The position numbers and the translations under genes are program-made. DNA of 64,000 nucleotides from Ammoniphilus sp. YIM 78166 (GTDB taxonomy: Bacteria > Bacillota > Bacilli > Aneurinibacillales > RAOX-1). Positions 15,425-23,925 of this stretch are shown in pieces. Position 1 is the stretch's first letter. Each line of letters opens with the position of its first letter. The notes beneath the pieces were generated by a model, which was not told the origin of the DNA, ran no database searches, and saw nothing but the letters and a program-made list of their open reading frames with translations. Where the stretch lies: the NCBI RefSeq assembly GCF_004522215.1, contig NZ_SDLR01000001.1:1160644-1224643 (forward strand), written 5' to 3'.

Positions 15425-16615
15425 GTGGTAAAGCAAAGATGGGCAATCAGTATAGGGGGAGTAGGGGTGATAGGATTACTCTTTCTATTTTTCTTCTCCC
15501 CATTAACAAGCGCAAAGAAAGATCAGGAGACCTTTCTTTCTTACAGCGGCATTGTGCAGCAAACAGAATTTGATTTGGGTTTTAAACTTGCCGGGCGGTT
15601 ACAGTCTATCGAATTACAGGAGGGTCAGCACATCAAAAAAGGGCAGTTGGTGGCACAACTAGAGGCGAACGAATGGGAAGCGAAAGTGAATCAGGCTAGA
15701 GCGGCAGTCGAAATAGCAGAAGCGAATTTACAAAAAGCCATGCGCAGCGTGGGGCTAACCGAACAAACGGGTGCAGCCAAGATTGAACAAGCCCAAGCGG
15801 CAGTGCACATGGCTCAAGCCAAGCTAGATGCTCTCAAGCATGGCGTACGTAAAGAAGAAATAGCTCAGTTCGAAGCAAAGGTAAAGGCAGCAAAAGAAGC
15901 ATCCGATCAAGCGGAAGACTTACTGCAACGGACGACCGTTCTCTATGAGCAAGGAGCAGTAGCCCAATCGAAAGTGGATGAAGCAAAGCTACAGGCTGAA
16001 CAGACAAAGGCTCAAGCCGTACAAACTCAACTTCAATTGGAGATTGCCTTATCTGGTGCTCGCCCAGAGGAGATCGAAGCAGCTAAACAGCAGGTAGAGC
16101 AGGCAAGGGGAGGACTAAAGGAAGCCTTGACTAGTACGGCCAAGGTCGATCTTACTCATTCTGATGTACGTTTGGCAAAAGGACAACTGCAGCAAGCCAT
16201 GGCCCAATTGCAAGAAGCAGAAACCTATTTTTCTTATACCAAGCTCCTCGCTCCTGCAGACGGAGTAGTAACTAAGAAACTGGGGAAGACAGGAGATATG
16301 GTAAGTTCTGGGATGACTACGCTTAGTATGGCTGATCCCTTTGATAAATGGGTTACTTACTATGTATTTGAACAGGATCTGGACTTACTAAAAATCGGAC
16401 AAAAAGTCAGCGTTGTTATCCCAGCAATCGGGCAGGAAATTCTAGGAGAAGTGAAATTCATCAACCCAGCCCCTCAATTTGCCGCAAGAAAAGCTACTAA
16501 CTACTTGAGCGAAAGAGACGTCCGTTCCTTTGAAGTAAAAATCCAGTTGGTAGAGAAGGTAGAACAAGTTTACGCTGGAATGACAGCGGAGTGGTCAGGA
16601 GTGCCTAAGGAATGA
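15425..16615 (+). CDS. HlyD-type membrane fusion protein
   Basis: 396 residues. A single N-terminal membrane anchor (about 8-26) precedes a lipoyl-like half domain (GFKLAGRLQSIELQEGQHIKKG), a long alpha-helical hairpin rich in Ala/Gln/Glu (about 75-265), the second lipoyl half (LLAPADGVVTKKLGKTGDMV) and a beta-barrel. Such proteins link inner-membrane exporters to the exterior. It starts with GTG 15425 two bases after the TetR stop, with GGGAGGG upstream, and overlaps the permease gene by four bases, showing tight coupling. Confidence 0.9.
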   Translation: MVKQRWAISIGGVGVIGLLFLFFFSPLTSAKKDQETFLSYSGIVQQTEFDLGFKLAGRLQSIELQEGQHIKKGQLVAQLEANEWEAKVNQARAAVEIAEANLQKAMRSVGLTEQTGAAKIEQAQAAVHMAQAKLDALKHGVRKEEIAQFEAKVKAAKEASDQAEDLLQRTTVLYEQGAVAQSKVDEAKLQAEQTKAQAVQTQLQLEIALSGARPEEIEAAKQQVEQARGGLKEALTSTAKVDLTHSDVRLAKGQLQQAMAQLQEAETYFSYTKLLAPADGVVTKKLGKTGDMVSSGMTTLSMADPFDKWVTYYVFEQDLDLLKIGQKVSVVIPAIGQEILGEVKFINPAPQFAARKATNYLSERDVRSFEVKIQLVEKVEQVYAGMTAEWSGVPKE

Positions 16616-17811
16616 AACTATCGGAAATGATATTGGACGAATGGCGAGAAATTATGAAAGACAAACGGCTGCTTATTGTTCTGTTTCTTATTCCGATCTC
16701 CTATATGTTTGTCTTTGGGTCGATGTATCATCATGGGCAAGTACAAAACCTGCCTACTATTTATATAGACGAGAGCGACTCTCAATTAAGTAAGCAAATC
16801 ATTCAGGCTTTTGAGACCTCTTTTTCCTTTCAAGTGATGGGTGCTGTCAGCACTGAAAAAGAGCTGATCCATCTGATTGAAACTGGTCAAGCTGCTGTAG
16901 GATTAGTTTTTCCGGAAGATCTATCAGCCAATATTAAACAAGGTAAGCAAAGCGAGCTGTTAACCTTCATTGATGGAAGCAACATGATGGTTTCTAACAT
17001 TGCCCTTCGAAACGCTAATGAAATCATCCAAACCTTTTCCGGTGGCATTTCATTAAGGCGCTTGGAAGCGAAAGGAATCGATGATACACAAGCTGTCAGT
17101 ATCCATCAGAGCTATAGAATTCTCTATAACCCAGGTTTCAGCTATGGTATTTTTCTTTTAGTAGGACTCTTCGGTGCTGTTATCCAACAGGTGTTGTTTT
17201 TAGGAATCTCTCTTTCGATAACAAGAGAAAAGGAACGTGCCCGTTGGTCGAGTTATGTAAAGGAGTATCCCTGGAAAGTCCTGTATGCTAAAGCTGTTCC
17301 GTACTTTCTTATAGGAGTCTTTAACATTCTCATGACTTATGGATTGTTACTGCGTTTATTCCATATTCCCTTGCTTGGGTCCATTATAGATTTTCTTGCT
17401 TTATCGGTTGCATTCATCCTAAGTCTTTTAGGCATCGGATTTTTAGCCTCCCTTACTGCGAAAACTCAGTTACAAGCGACTCAGGTTACCATGCTTATCG
17501 CCTTGCCTTCGTTCCTTCTATCGGGATTCACCTGGCCGTTTAGTGCCATGCCTTCCTGGGTCGCCGCTATTGGGCAAGCCTTGCCGCTCACTTATTTCCT
17601 ACATGGAATGAGAGAAGTCGCTGTAAAGGGAAATGCATGGGATCAGATTTCAAATGACATTTTCATCCTTGCTATGATGGCGTTCACCACCTTCATTTTA
17701 GCTATTCTTATTTTATTGGTTCAGAGAAAGCAGCTGATATACGGAAAGGAGGAGAGCAATACAAATGGAATCCTACCACCGACAGATTGCCCTAATTACC
17801 GGAACCTCTAG
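16612..17811 (+). CDS. ABC-2 type exporter permease
   Basis: 399 residues with one N-terminal membrane helix, a large extracytoplasmic loop (about 45-170) and five C-terminal helices, the YhhJ/DrrB-like ABC2_membrane_3 plan. LPSFLLSGFTWPFSAMPSW is the typical late-helix motif. The start overlaps the fusion-protein stop as ATGA at 16612-16615. No ATP-binding protein is encoded in the operon, unlike the usual fusion protein/ATPase/permease sets, so the ATPase must come from elsewhere or the system is incomplete. The 3' end overlaps the SDR gene by 47 bases. Confidence 0.88.
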   Translation: MKLSEMILDEWREIMKDKRLLIVLFLIPISYMFVFGSMYHHGQVQNLPTIYIDESDSQLSKQIIQAFETSFSFQVMGAVSTEKELIHLIETGQAAVGLVFPEDLSANIKQGKQSELLTFIDGSNMMVSNIALRNANEIIQTFSGGISLRRLEAKGIDDTQAVSIHQSYRILYNPGFSYGIFLLVGLFGAVIQQVLFLGISLSITREKERARWSSYVKEYPWKVLYAKAVPYFLIGVFNILMTYGLLLRLFHIPLLGSIIDFLALSVAFILSLLGIGFLASLTAKTQLQATQVTMLIALPSFLLSGFTWPFSAMPSWVAAIGQALPLTYFLHGMREVAVKGNAWDQISNDIFILAMMAFTTFILAILILLVQRKQLIYGKEESNTNGILPPTDCPNYRNL

Positions 17812-18628
17812 CGGATTTGGAATGTTAACGACTGTTGCATTAGCTAAAAAGGGGTTTCAGGTCTTTGCTGCCATGCGCAACTTGGACCGAAGCGGACCAC
17901 TAGTGCAACTGATAAGGGAAGAGGGAGTGTCTGAGCTTATCGAGATAATCAAAATGGATGTCACAGACCCTCTTGAAATAAAACAGGTGGTGAACCAGAT
18001 CGCTGACCGATTTAAGCGCATAGATGTGCTCATCAATAACGCTGGTTATGCCGCACCCGGTTTCGTGGAAGAAGTGTCTCTCGAGGAATGGAGAGAGCAG
18101 TTTGAGACAAATTTTTTTGGAGTCGTCTCGTTGACACAAACCGTCTTGCCCTTTATGCGCACCCAACGCAAAGGAACGATCATTAATATGAGCAGCATCA
18201 GCGGTCGGTTGGGCTTTCCGGCATTAGGCCCTTATGTATCATCAAAATTTGCACTAGAAGGATTTAGTGAATCCCTCCGGTTGGAAATGGCTCCTTTTGG
18301 CGTACATGTAGTACTTATAGAACCGGGCTCCTACCAAACGGAGATATGGCGGAAAGGGCTGGAGGCAACAGCGTCAACTTCTATGCCAGACTATCAGCCA
18401 TGGAAGGAACGGATACGACTAGAAGTAGAGCAAACCTCCGCTTCAGCTGGCAATCCACATGATGTAATTCGTCTGATCGAGCACATCTTGCAAGCGAAAC
18501 ATCCCAAACTACGTTATCCTATTGGAAAAGGAGTAAAAGCAGGAATGGCTTTCAAATCACTTCTACCATGGAGCTGGTTTGAACGTATCATAGTTAATCA
18601 CTGGAGAAAAGAAAAAAATCCGAGATAA
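17765..18628 (+). CDS. Short-chain dehydrogenase/reductase
   Basis: 287 residues of classical SDR: the cofactor motif ITGTSSGFGM (TGxxxGxG), the structural NNAGYA motif, the catalytic Ser in NMSSISGR and the YVSSKFA active site (YxxxK). The substrate is unknown; the pattern resembles retinol/17-beta-hydroxysteroid-type SDRs. Its ATG 17765 lies inside the permease gene with AAAGGAGG eight to nine bases upstream, so the two are translated in overlapping frames. Membership of an efflux operon suggests it may modify the exported compound or a lipid. Confidence 0.88.
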   Translation: MESYHRQIALITGTSSGFGMLTTVALAKKGFQVFAAMRNLDRSGPLVQLIREEGVSELIEIIKMDVTDPLEIKQVVNQIADRFKRIDVLINNAGYAAPGFVEEVSLEEWREQFETNFFGVVSLTQTVLPFMRTQRKGTIINMSSISGRLGFPALGPYVSSKFALEGFSESLRLEMAPFGVHVVLIEPGSYQTEIWRKGLEATASTSMPDYQPWKERIRLEVEQTSASAGNPHDVIRLIEHILQAKHPKLRYPIGKGVKAGMAFKSLLPWSWFERIIVNHWRKEKNPR

Positions 18629-18691
18629 CCCATCTTCGAAAAGCGCATATACTGACATAGTAATGAATGATCTGTAAGGAGATGACAGAAT

Positions 18692-18922
18692 ATGCGCAAG
18701 CCAAAAATTAATAATGTCTATAATCTAAGGGTTAATTCTTTAGACCAGAACTCTTCCGTTGACTTAGGAAATGTTTTTCATATAGGGCATGTCTCAAATG
18801 AAGAGACGAATCACGCCCAATGGCTCGCTTCGGATGGAAAATATTCAAGCCATGTAGATGGAAATAATGTGAACACTATTTATGGCCCCAATAAAGTTGA
18901 TCAGCCACAAAAACAGGTATAG
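18692..18922 (+). CDS. GerPA/GerPF-like spore protein
   Basis: 76 residues. INNVYNLRVNSLDQNSSVDLG followed by VFHIGHVSNEE resembles the small GerPA/GerPF proteins that help germinants cross the spore coat: a short repeat-like beta segment with N-V-N-S and G-D/N-x-F/I. The match is moderate, and the protein stands alone instead of in a gerP operon. AAGGAG lies about 11 bases before ATG 18692. It may be expressed late in the mother cell. Confidence 0.55.
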   Translation: MRKPKINNVYNLRVNSLDQNSSVDLGNVFHIGHVSNEETNHAQWLASDGKYSSHVDGNNVNTIYGPNKVDQPQKQV

Positions 18923-18925
18923 GAA

Positions 18926-18962
18926 AAAGAAGGTACCCGAATGACGAGTACCTTCTTTATTT
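18926..18962. terminator. Bidirectional terminator
   Basis: AAAGAAGGTAC (18926-18936) pairs with GTACCTTCTTT (18948-18958); it separates convergent genes. Confidence 0.88.
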
Positions 18963-19148
18963 TTTGATAATGAGGCAATCCCCAGAAACAAGCTGCAGTA
19001 CCTCTGCAAGAAAAGCCTTGGAAATGGCTTCTGTAATGGAAACCAGCTCCTTTTCGTTTTTTGCCAAAATCCCTAGAGGCGTACCTCCCAAGTACCTGTC
19101 TTTATCGGTTGTGACATAGGCTAATATGCCTTTAATGTCTTGGCTCAT
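18957..19148 (-). CDS. Capping-complex subunit for YIEGIA
   Basis: 63 residues with GILAYVTTDKDRYLGGTPLGILAKN, which matches the small partner protein annotated beside YIEGIA membrane proteins in Bacillales. The start ATG overlaps the stop of the YIEGIA gene by four bases (19145-19148), so translation is coupled. Biochemical function is not established; the pair is characteristic of spore formers. Confidence 0.8.
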   Translation of the reverse strand: MSQDIKGILAYVTTDKDRYLGGTPLGILAKNEKELVSITEAISKAFLAEVLQLVSGDCLIIKK

Positions 19149-20056
19149 TTTTTATCACCTTCTGCCGGGTTTATACTCATTAATTGCGGCGATTTCTTTA
19201 CGCTTTCAAGTAAAGGGGTATTTAGAATCGTCTCTTTTAATAGGTCAAAATTTTTCACAATCGGAACGAGAACAATAACAATTTTTCCATCTACGAGATC
19301 TTGAAAGGCGTAACGCCTTTTTCCTACCGAGCGCGTGGCTTCAAACAAAATGGCATTACGCTGGCCAAGATGCTCAAGGGTGACACGGTAATGCTCTTCG
19401 TTGGCTTGAATAATGGCTGCAAGTCCTTCTTTCAGGAAAAAATTCTTAGCAAGTTCCTCACCGACAAGATTAGATACATGCAAACCATCAACATAGAGAT
19501 CCGAACCACGAATTTCAATCTCCCCTTGTGTAACCGTGGCAAAATCCTTCACCTTTAGCCCTTTGGTAAAGTTACGCAGGAAAATAAATAATGCCGCTCC
19601 AGCCAAGATCCCAAGGGCGACCTCAACCCATTTGGGCTGATCAAGCAACTGCATCGTCAATCCCGTGACAAAAGCCGTGAGTAAAGCGTGGTAATTTCTT
19701 GCCTCAAAGGTCTTGGCTATCCCATCAATATAAGAATCCCCACGACTCGTATATTCAGTGCGCTCCAACTCAGCCAAGCTTTCTCTTTCAATTTTTCGAA
19801 CCTCGCGAAATTGCTGGATCGCCAAGCTTAAAAAGGTCACGGCCACGAAATTCTTGGTCATAAGAGTCGGAACAATAAAGGCCCCTAGCGCTGCCGCCAA
19901 AGCTCCTGTTACAAAATGAATGAGGTAGCCATTCGGATGGCTTGGATATTGTCGGTAATCCTGCTTGAGCGTAAGGGCTCGCACGACGGTTCCTACGATA
20001 GTAGCCGTAATGATCAGCAAAAGATGATCCGGACTGATCATTTCATTGTTATTCAT
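19145..20056 (-). CDS. YIEGIA family membrane protein
   Basis: 303 residues. The N-terminus carries membrane helices (about 8-30, 45-75 and others), and the name-giving motif appears as SYIDGIAKTFEARNYHALL, with Glu replaced by Asp. The C-terminal half is soluble, with LYVDGLHVSNL. Members are restricted to spore-forming Firmicutes and are encoded with a small partner, here overlapping downstream. Function is unproved. The gene is divergent from the molybdenum hydroxylase operon. Confidence 0.82.
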   Translation of the reverse strand: MNNNEMISPDHLLLIITATIVGTVVRALTLKQDYRQYPSHPNGYLIHFVTGALAAALGAFIVPTLMTKNFVAVTFLSLAIQQFREVRKIERESLAELERTEYTSRGDSYIDGIAKTFEARNYHALLTAFVTGLTMQLLDQPKWVEVALGILAGAALFIFLRNFTKGLKVKDFATVTQGEIEIRGSDLYVDGLHVSNLVGEELAKNFFLKEGLAAIIQANEEHYRVTLEHLGQRNAILFEATRSVGKRRYAFQDLVDGKIVIVLVPIVKNFDLLKETILNTPLLESVKKSPQLMSINPAEGDKK

Positions 20057-20252
20057 ACAAAAAGCCTCCTATAGTGGCAGTACGTATCCACAACCCCACC
20101 GCAAAACCTCTTAGAACATGTATATTCCTCCCCATTATCACCAGCAGTGGGGAGAGGTAAACCTTACTAAAGGTTTTAAACGACAGATTTGGGGCAATAC
20201 TTTCATTGGAATACTCAAGATTCGTGAAGGATAGAGAAAGGGAGAACAGAGT

Positions 20253-22574
20253 ATGGCGATCGGAAAAAGCACCATTCGTAAAGAAGCTCGAGAAAAAGTA
20301 ACTGGAGCGGCAAAATACTTGGATGATTATCGTTCACCTGAGTTGCTTCATGCCAATCTAGTAACTAGCACCTATGCTCACGCGAGAATACAATCAATTG
20401 ATACGGCGGAAGCGCGAAAGATTTCTGGTGTACGAGCGATTTTAGTGGGTCAAGCATTCCCTTTAACAGGTGAAGAGATAAGGGATCGGCCACCGATTGC
20501 TTTCGGCAAGGTGCGTTACTATGGAGAAGTAGTCGCCGTTGTCGTTGCTGACACGCCTGTAGAGGCAAAACTTGCGGCAGATCTTGTTAAAGTGAGTTAT
20601 GAACCATTGCCCGTTGTAAATTCTCCTAGAGAAGCCCTGGAACCCAATGCTCCATTAATCCATGAGAATCTAAGCAGTTACCAAATGATTCAGCACGTCT
20701 ATCCTGAGCCAAATACGAATATCGCGGACCGTACGAAGATCCGAAAAGGTAATATGGAGAAAGGCTGGGCGGAAAGTCAGGTAAGCGTGGAAGCTACCTT
20801 TTCCTTTTCACCATCGGATCACGCTGCCATGGAAACCCGCTGTGTGACTGCAGAAATACGTCCTGATGGGGAAATTCAAATTGCTTCCGCTTCTCAGGCT
20901 CCTTTTATGATAAAAAAATTATTGGCTAACTATTTTAATTTAGACACAGGTAAGATTGTGGTTCAAACGCCATTAGTAGGAGGCGGTTATGGAGGCAAGG
21001 TAGCGGTCCATCTTGAGCTGATTGCTTATATGGCATCAAAAGCGGTAGGAGGCAGACCTGTCAAACTGGTTAACTCCAGGGAGGAGGACCTTGTAACCTC
21101 GCCAGTTCATATCGGGTTGGACGCCACTGTCAAGCTCGGCTGCACGACAGATGGACTATTAAAAGCCGCTGAGCTTGAATATAGGTTTGACAGCGGGGCC
21201 TACTCGGATAAAGGCGCTACAATCAGCCGAGCCGCGGCAGTATGCTGTACCGGTCCGTACGACATTGAGAACGTATGGTGCGACTCTCTTTGTGTGTATA
21301 CCAACCATCCCTATGCAACGGCCTATAGGGGCTTCAGTCACACGGAGGTTTTATTTGCTTTTGAGCGAACAATGGATATGCTAGCTGAAAAGCTCGGAAT
21401 GGATCCCTTGCTGCTCCGCAAGAAAAACGCCATTACTCCCGGGAAGCTCACACCCACTCAATTCCGCTTGAACGAAAGCACGGTCGGTAATCTGCCTGAA
21501 TGCATTCAGAGGCTCAAGCTGCTGATGAATTGGGATGAAGGTCGTTATGTGGCAGTGAGTGACCGTTTAGTGAGGGCTAAGGGAATAAGCTGTATCTGGA
21601 AAACCTCAACGATCGATACCCATGCAAGTTCCGGGGCGACCATTATCTTTAATCCTGATGGGACCATGAACTTAATCTCAGGGCTCGTGGAAATCGGAAC
21701 CGGAACAAAGACCGTATTGGCTCAGATCCTTGCTGAACGGATGAAAACCGATGTCAACAAGATTCACGTTCGTATGGGGGTAGATACTCAAAGTAGCCCC
21801 GAACATTGGAAGACCGTAGCTAGCAGGGGAACGTTTATGGCAGGAAAGGCAGTCCTCAAAGCCGCTGACGAAGTGATTCGTCAACTAAAGGATATTGCTT
21901 CTCGTGTTCTTCTTTGTTCCACTGATGATCTAGAAGTTGCAGATGGAAAAGTGTATCTGCGTGATGAGCCCTCCACCTTTCTACTCTGGAAGGATATAGC
22001 TTATGGGTATCAGTTCATGAATGGATATTCGATAGGCGGACAAGTCATTGGGACAGGAACCTACCAGCTGCGGCATCTCACCCATTTAGATCACGAAACG
22101 GGGGCTGGCCGGCCAGGACCGGAATATACGGTAGGAGCCCAAGGCGTCGAGGTCGAATTTGACATCCGTGATTTTACTTATAAAGTGCTGAAGGCCTATT
22201 CAGTGATTGACATCGGAAAAGTATTGAACTACAAAGGAGCTCTTGGCCAGGTGATGGGAGCCATGAATATGGGGCTTGGCTTTGCGTCTAAGGAATCCTT
22301 TGTTTTTGACAGACAAGGAATTGTCCTTAACCCTCAACTTCGTACCTACCACCCCCCGCACTATGGAGAGCATCCCGAATATGTGGTCGATTTCGTAGAA
22401 ACACCTCACGTGGACTCCGCTTACGGTGCTCGAGGGGTAGGAGAACATGGATTGATCGGTATGCCAGCCGCTCTGGCCAATGCCCTTTCGACAGCTTCAG
22501 GAATCCAACTGACGAATTTGCCCCTTCTACCTGAATTGATTTGGAAAATGCGAACAGAAGGAGGAACGCCATGA
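20253..22574 (+). CDS. Xanthine dehydrogenase-family molybdenum hydroxylase, large subunit
   Basis: 773 residues with the two MoCo domains: EKVTGAAKYLDDY at the start, LVGGGYGGKVAVH in the cofactor-binding loop, YATAYRGFSHTEVLFAFE in the substrate-channel region, and GARGVGEHGLIGMP near the C-terminus carrying the presumed catalytic Glu. Such enzymes hydroxylate purines, aldehydes or N-heterocycles using water. The three subunits are in the order Mo, FAD, FeS. No PucA/XdhC insertion factor is nearby. Which substrate is used (xanthine, nicotinate, other) cannot be read. Confidence 0.9.
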   Translation: MAIGKSTIRKEAREKVTGAAKYLDDYRSPELLHANLVTSTYAHARIQSIDTAEARKISGVRAILVGQAFPLTGEEIRDRPPIAFGKVRYYGEVVAVVVADTPVEAKLAADLVKVSYEPLPVVNSPREALEPNAPLIHENLSSYQMIQHVYPEPNTNIADRTKIRKGNMEKGWAESQVSVEATFSFSPSDHAAMETRCVTAEIRPDGEIQIASASQAPFMIKKLLANYFNLDTGKIVVQTPLVGGGYGGKVAVHLELIAYMASKAVGGRPVKLVNSREEDLVTSPVHIGLDATVKLGCTTDGLLKAAELEYRFDSGAYSDKGATISRAAAVCCTGPYDIENVWCDSLCVYTNHPYATAYRGFSHTEVLFAFERTMDMLAEKLGMDPLLLRKKNAITPGKLTPTQFRLNESTVGNLPECIQRLKLLMNWDEGRYVAVSDRLVRAKGISCIWKTSTIDTHASSGATIIFNPDGTMNLISGLVEIGTGTKTVLAQILAERMKTDVNKIHVRMGVDTQSSPEHWKTVASRGTFMAGKAVLKAADEVIRQLKDIASRVLLCSTDDLEVADGKVYLRDEPSTFLLWKDIAYGYQFMNGYSIGGQVIGTGTYQLRHLTHLDHETGAGRPGPEYTVGAQGVEVEFDIRDFTYKVLKAYSVIDIGKVLNYKGALGQVMGAMNMGLGFASKESFVFDRQGIVLNPQLRTYHPPHYGEHPEYVVDFVETPHVDSAYGARGVGEHGLIGMPAALANALSTASGIQLTNLPLLPELIWKMRTEGGTP

Positions 22575-23413
22575 TTTCCTTCGACTTTGAGTATTATCGA
22601 CCCGGAACCGTTGAAGAAGCAGTTGCGCTTCATCGTTCCTTGCGTGAAAAGGGAAAGCGCCCCCGCTATTACTCAGGAGGAACGGAAATTACGACCCTTG
22701 GACGACTTAATCAAGTTCAAACAGGTGCGGTTATCGATCTGAAAGGCATAACCGATTGTCATACCCTTCAACTAGAAAAGCAACATGTCGTAATGGGGAC
22801 CTGCGTGTCTTTAAATAAACTTAAGCAAAGCCAATTGTTTCCCTTGCTTAGTCAAGCTATCAGCGAAGTGGCCGATCATACGGCACGAACCAATATTACG
22901 CTGGGCGGTAACCTATGCAGTCAGATCATTTACAGAGAATCCGTTTTACCTCTTCTTTTATCCGACAGTCAGGTTCGAATTGCGGGCGAAGGAGGTATTA
23001 AAGAAATTTCAATCCACGCAGCTTTTCAGAAGGAAATGCAACTGTCAGAAGGAGAATTTATACTCCAGGTCCTGACCGAGCAAACTTATTTAACCCACCC
23101 CTTTTATCATAGAAAAAGGAGAAAGCAAGGTTCGGTTGGATATCCAGTAGTTACGGTTTCTGCGATGAAAGTGGGAGAACAGGTACGCCTAGCGTTTAGT
23201 GGACTGTGTGCATTTCCTTTTCGAAATGAACAGATGGAGCAAGCTTTCAACCAGAGGAAGTTGCCATTAGAAGAACGAATCACCCAAGTAATCGGTTTGC
23301 TCCCATCAGAGGTATTAGAGGATTCCGAGGGCTCAGCGGGGTTTCGGCGCTTTGTCCTTCATCAAGCACTTTTGGATGTTGGGGCAGTGCTGGAAGGAGG
23401 GGACCATGTCTAA
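22571..23413 (+). CDS. Molybdenum hydroxylase FAD-binding subunit
   Basis: 280 residues of the CoxM/XdhB fold: FEYYRPGTVEEAVALH at the start, YYSGGTEIT (a variant of the GGTDL flavin loop), then TNITLGGNLCSQI, where the family has the 'AtlGGNi' pyrophosphate loop. Its ATG at 22571 overlaps the large-subunit stop, with GGAGGA upstream, so stoichiometric translation is expected. It passes electrons between FAD and the 2Fe-2S protein encoded next. Confidence 0.88.
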   Translation: MISFDFEYYRPGTVEEAVALHRSLREKGKRPRYYSGGTEITTLGRLNQVQTGAVIDLKGITDCHTLQLEKQHVVMGTCVSLNKLKQSQLFPLLSQAISEVADHTARTNITLGGNLCSQIIYRESVLPLLLSDSQVRIAGEGGIKEISIHAAFQKEMQLSEGEFILQVLTEQTYLTHPFYHRKRRKQGSVGYPVVTVSAMKVGEQVRLAFSGLCAFPFRNEQMEQAFNQRKLPLEERITQVIGLLPSEVLEDSEGSAGFRRFVLHQALLDVGAVLEGGDHV

Positions 23414-23861
23414 ATCTGAGATTACGATCGAAGTCAATGGCGAGTTCAGAAAGGCTTATATCCGTCACGCAGACAACCTGTTACATGTATTACGGGAGCA
23501 TTTGGGCTTAACTGGAGCTAAGCCGGGTTGTTTGAACGGGGATTGTGGGGCCTGCACCGTGGAGGTGGACGGTGAACCGGTAAAATCCTGTCTTGTATTA
23601 GCGATGGAAATGCCTGGGAAAAGGATAACAACTGTAGAAGGACTAAAGGATGCGCCAATCCAAAAAGCTTTTATTGAACATTTTGCATTTCAATGCGGGT
23701 ATTGTACTCCAGGCTTTATTGTTAACTGCAACACACTGATTCAAAAGCATCCGGATGCGGACGATGCCACGATCAGAGAATGGCTGGAATCTAATATTTG
23801 TCGCTGTACTGGGTATAAAGAAATCGAGACAGCTATAAAATCGGTATTAGCTCAACAGTAA
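23406..23861 (+). CDS. Molybdenum hydroxylase [2Fe-2S] subunit
   Basis: 151 residues. The N-terminal plant-type ferredoxin cluster is GCLNGDCGACTVEV plus a distal Cys near VKSCLV. The C-terminal helical cluster uses FQCGYCTPGF and NICRCTGY. All eight cysteines are present, so both clusters should form. The start at 23406 overlaps the FAD-subunit gene by eight bases, with GGAGGGG just ahead. It completes a three-gene operon that ends at the terminator at 23892. Confidence 0.92.
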   Translation: MSKSEITIEVNGEFRKAYIRHADNLLHVLREHLGLTGAKPGCLNGDCGACTVEVDGEPVKSCLVLAMEMPGKRITTVEGLKDAPIQKAFIEHFAFQCGYCTPGFIVNCNTLIQKHPDADDATIREWLESNICRCTGYKEIETAIKSVLAQQ

Positions 23862-23891
23862 TTCTTAAGAAGGTTATGGAAAAAAATCAGC

Positions 23892-23920
23892 AGGCCATGC
23901 GACAGCATGGCCTTATTTTT
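23892..23920. terminator. Bidirectional terminator
   Basis: GGCCATGC pairs with GCATGGCC around GACA, then TTATTTTT. It lies between the molybdenum hydroxylase operon and the convergent catalase. Confidence 0.85.
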
Positions 23921-23925
23921 GCGTA

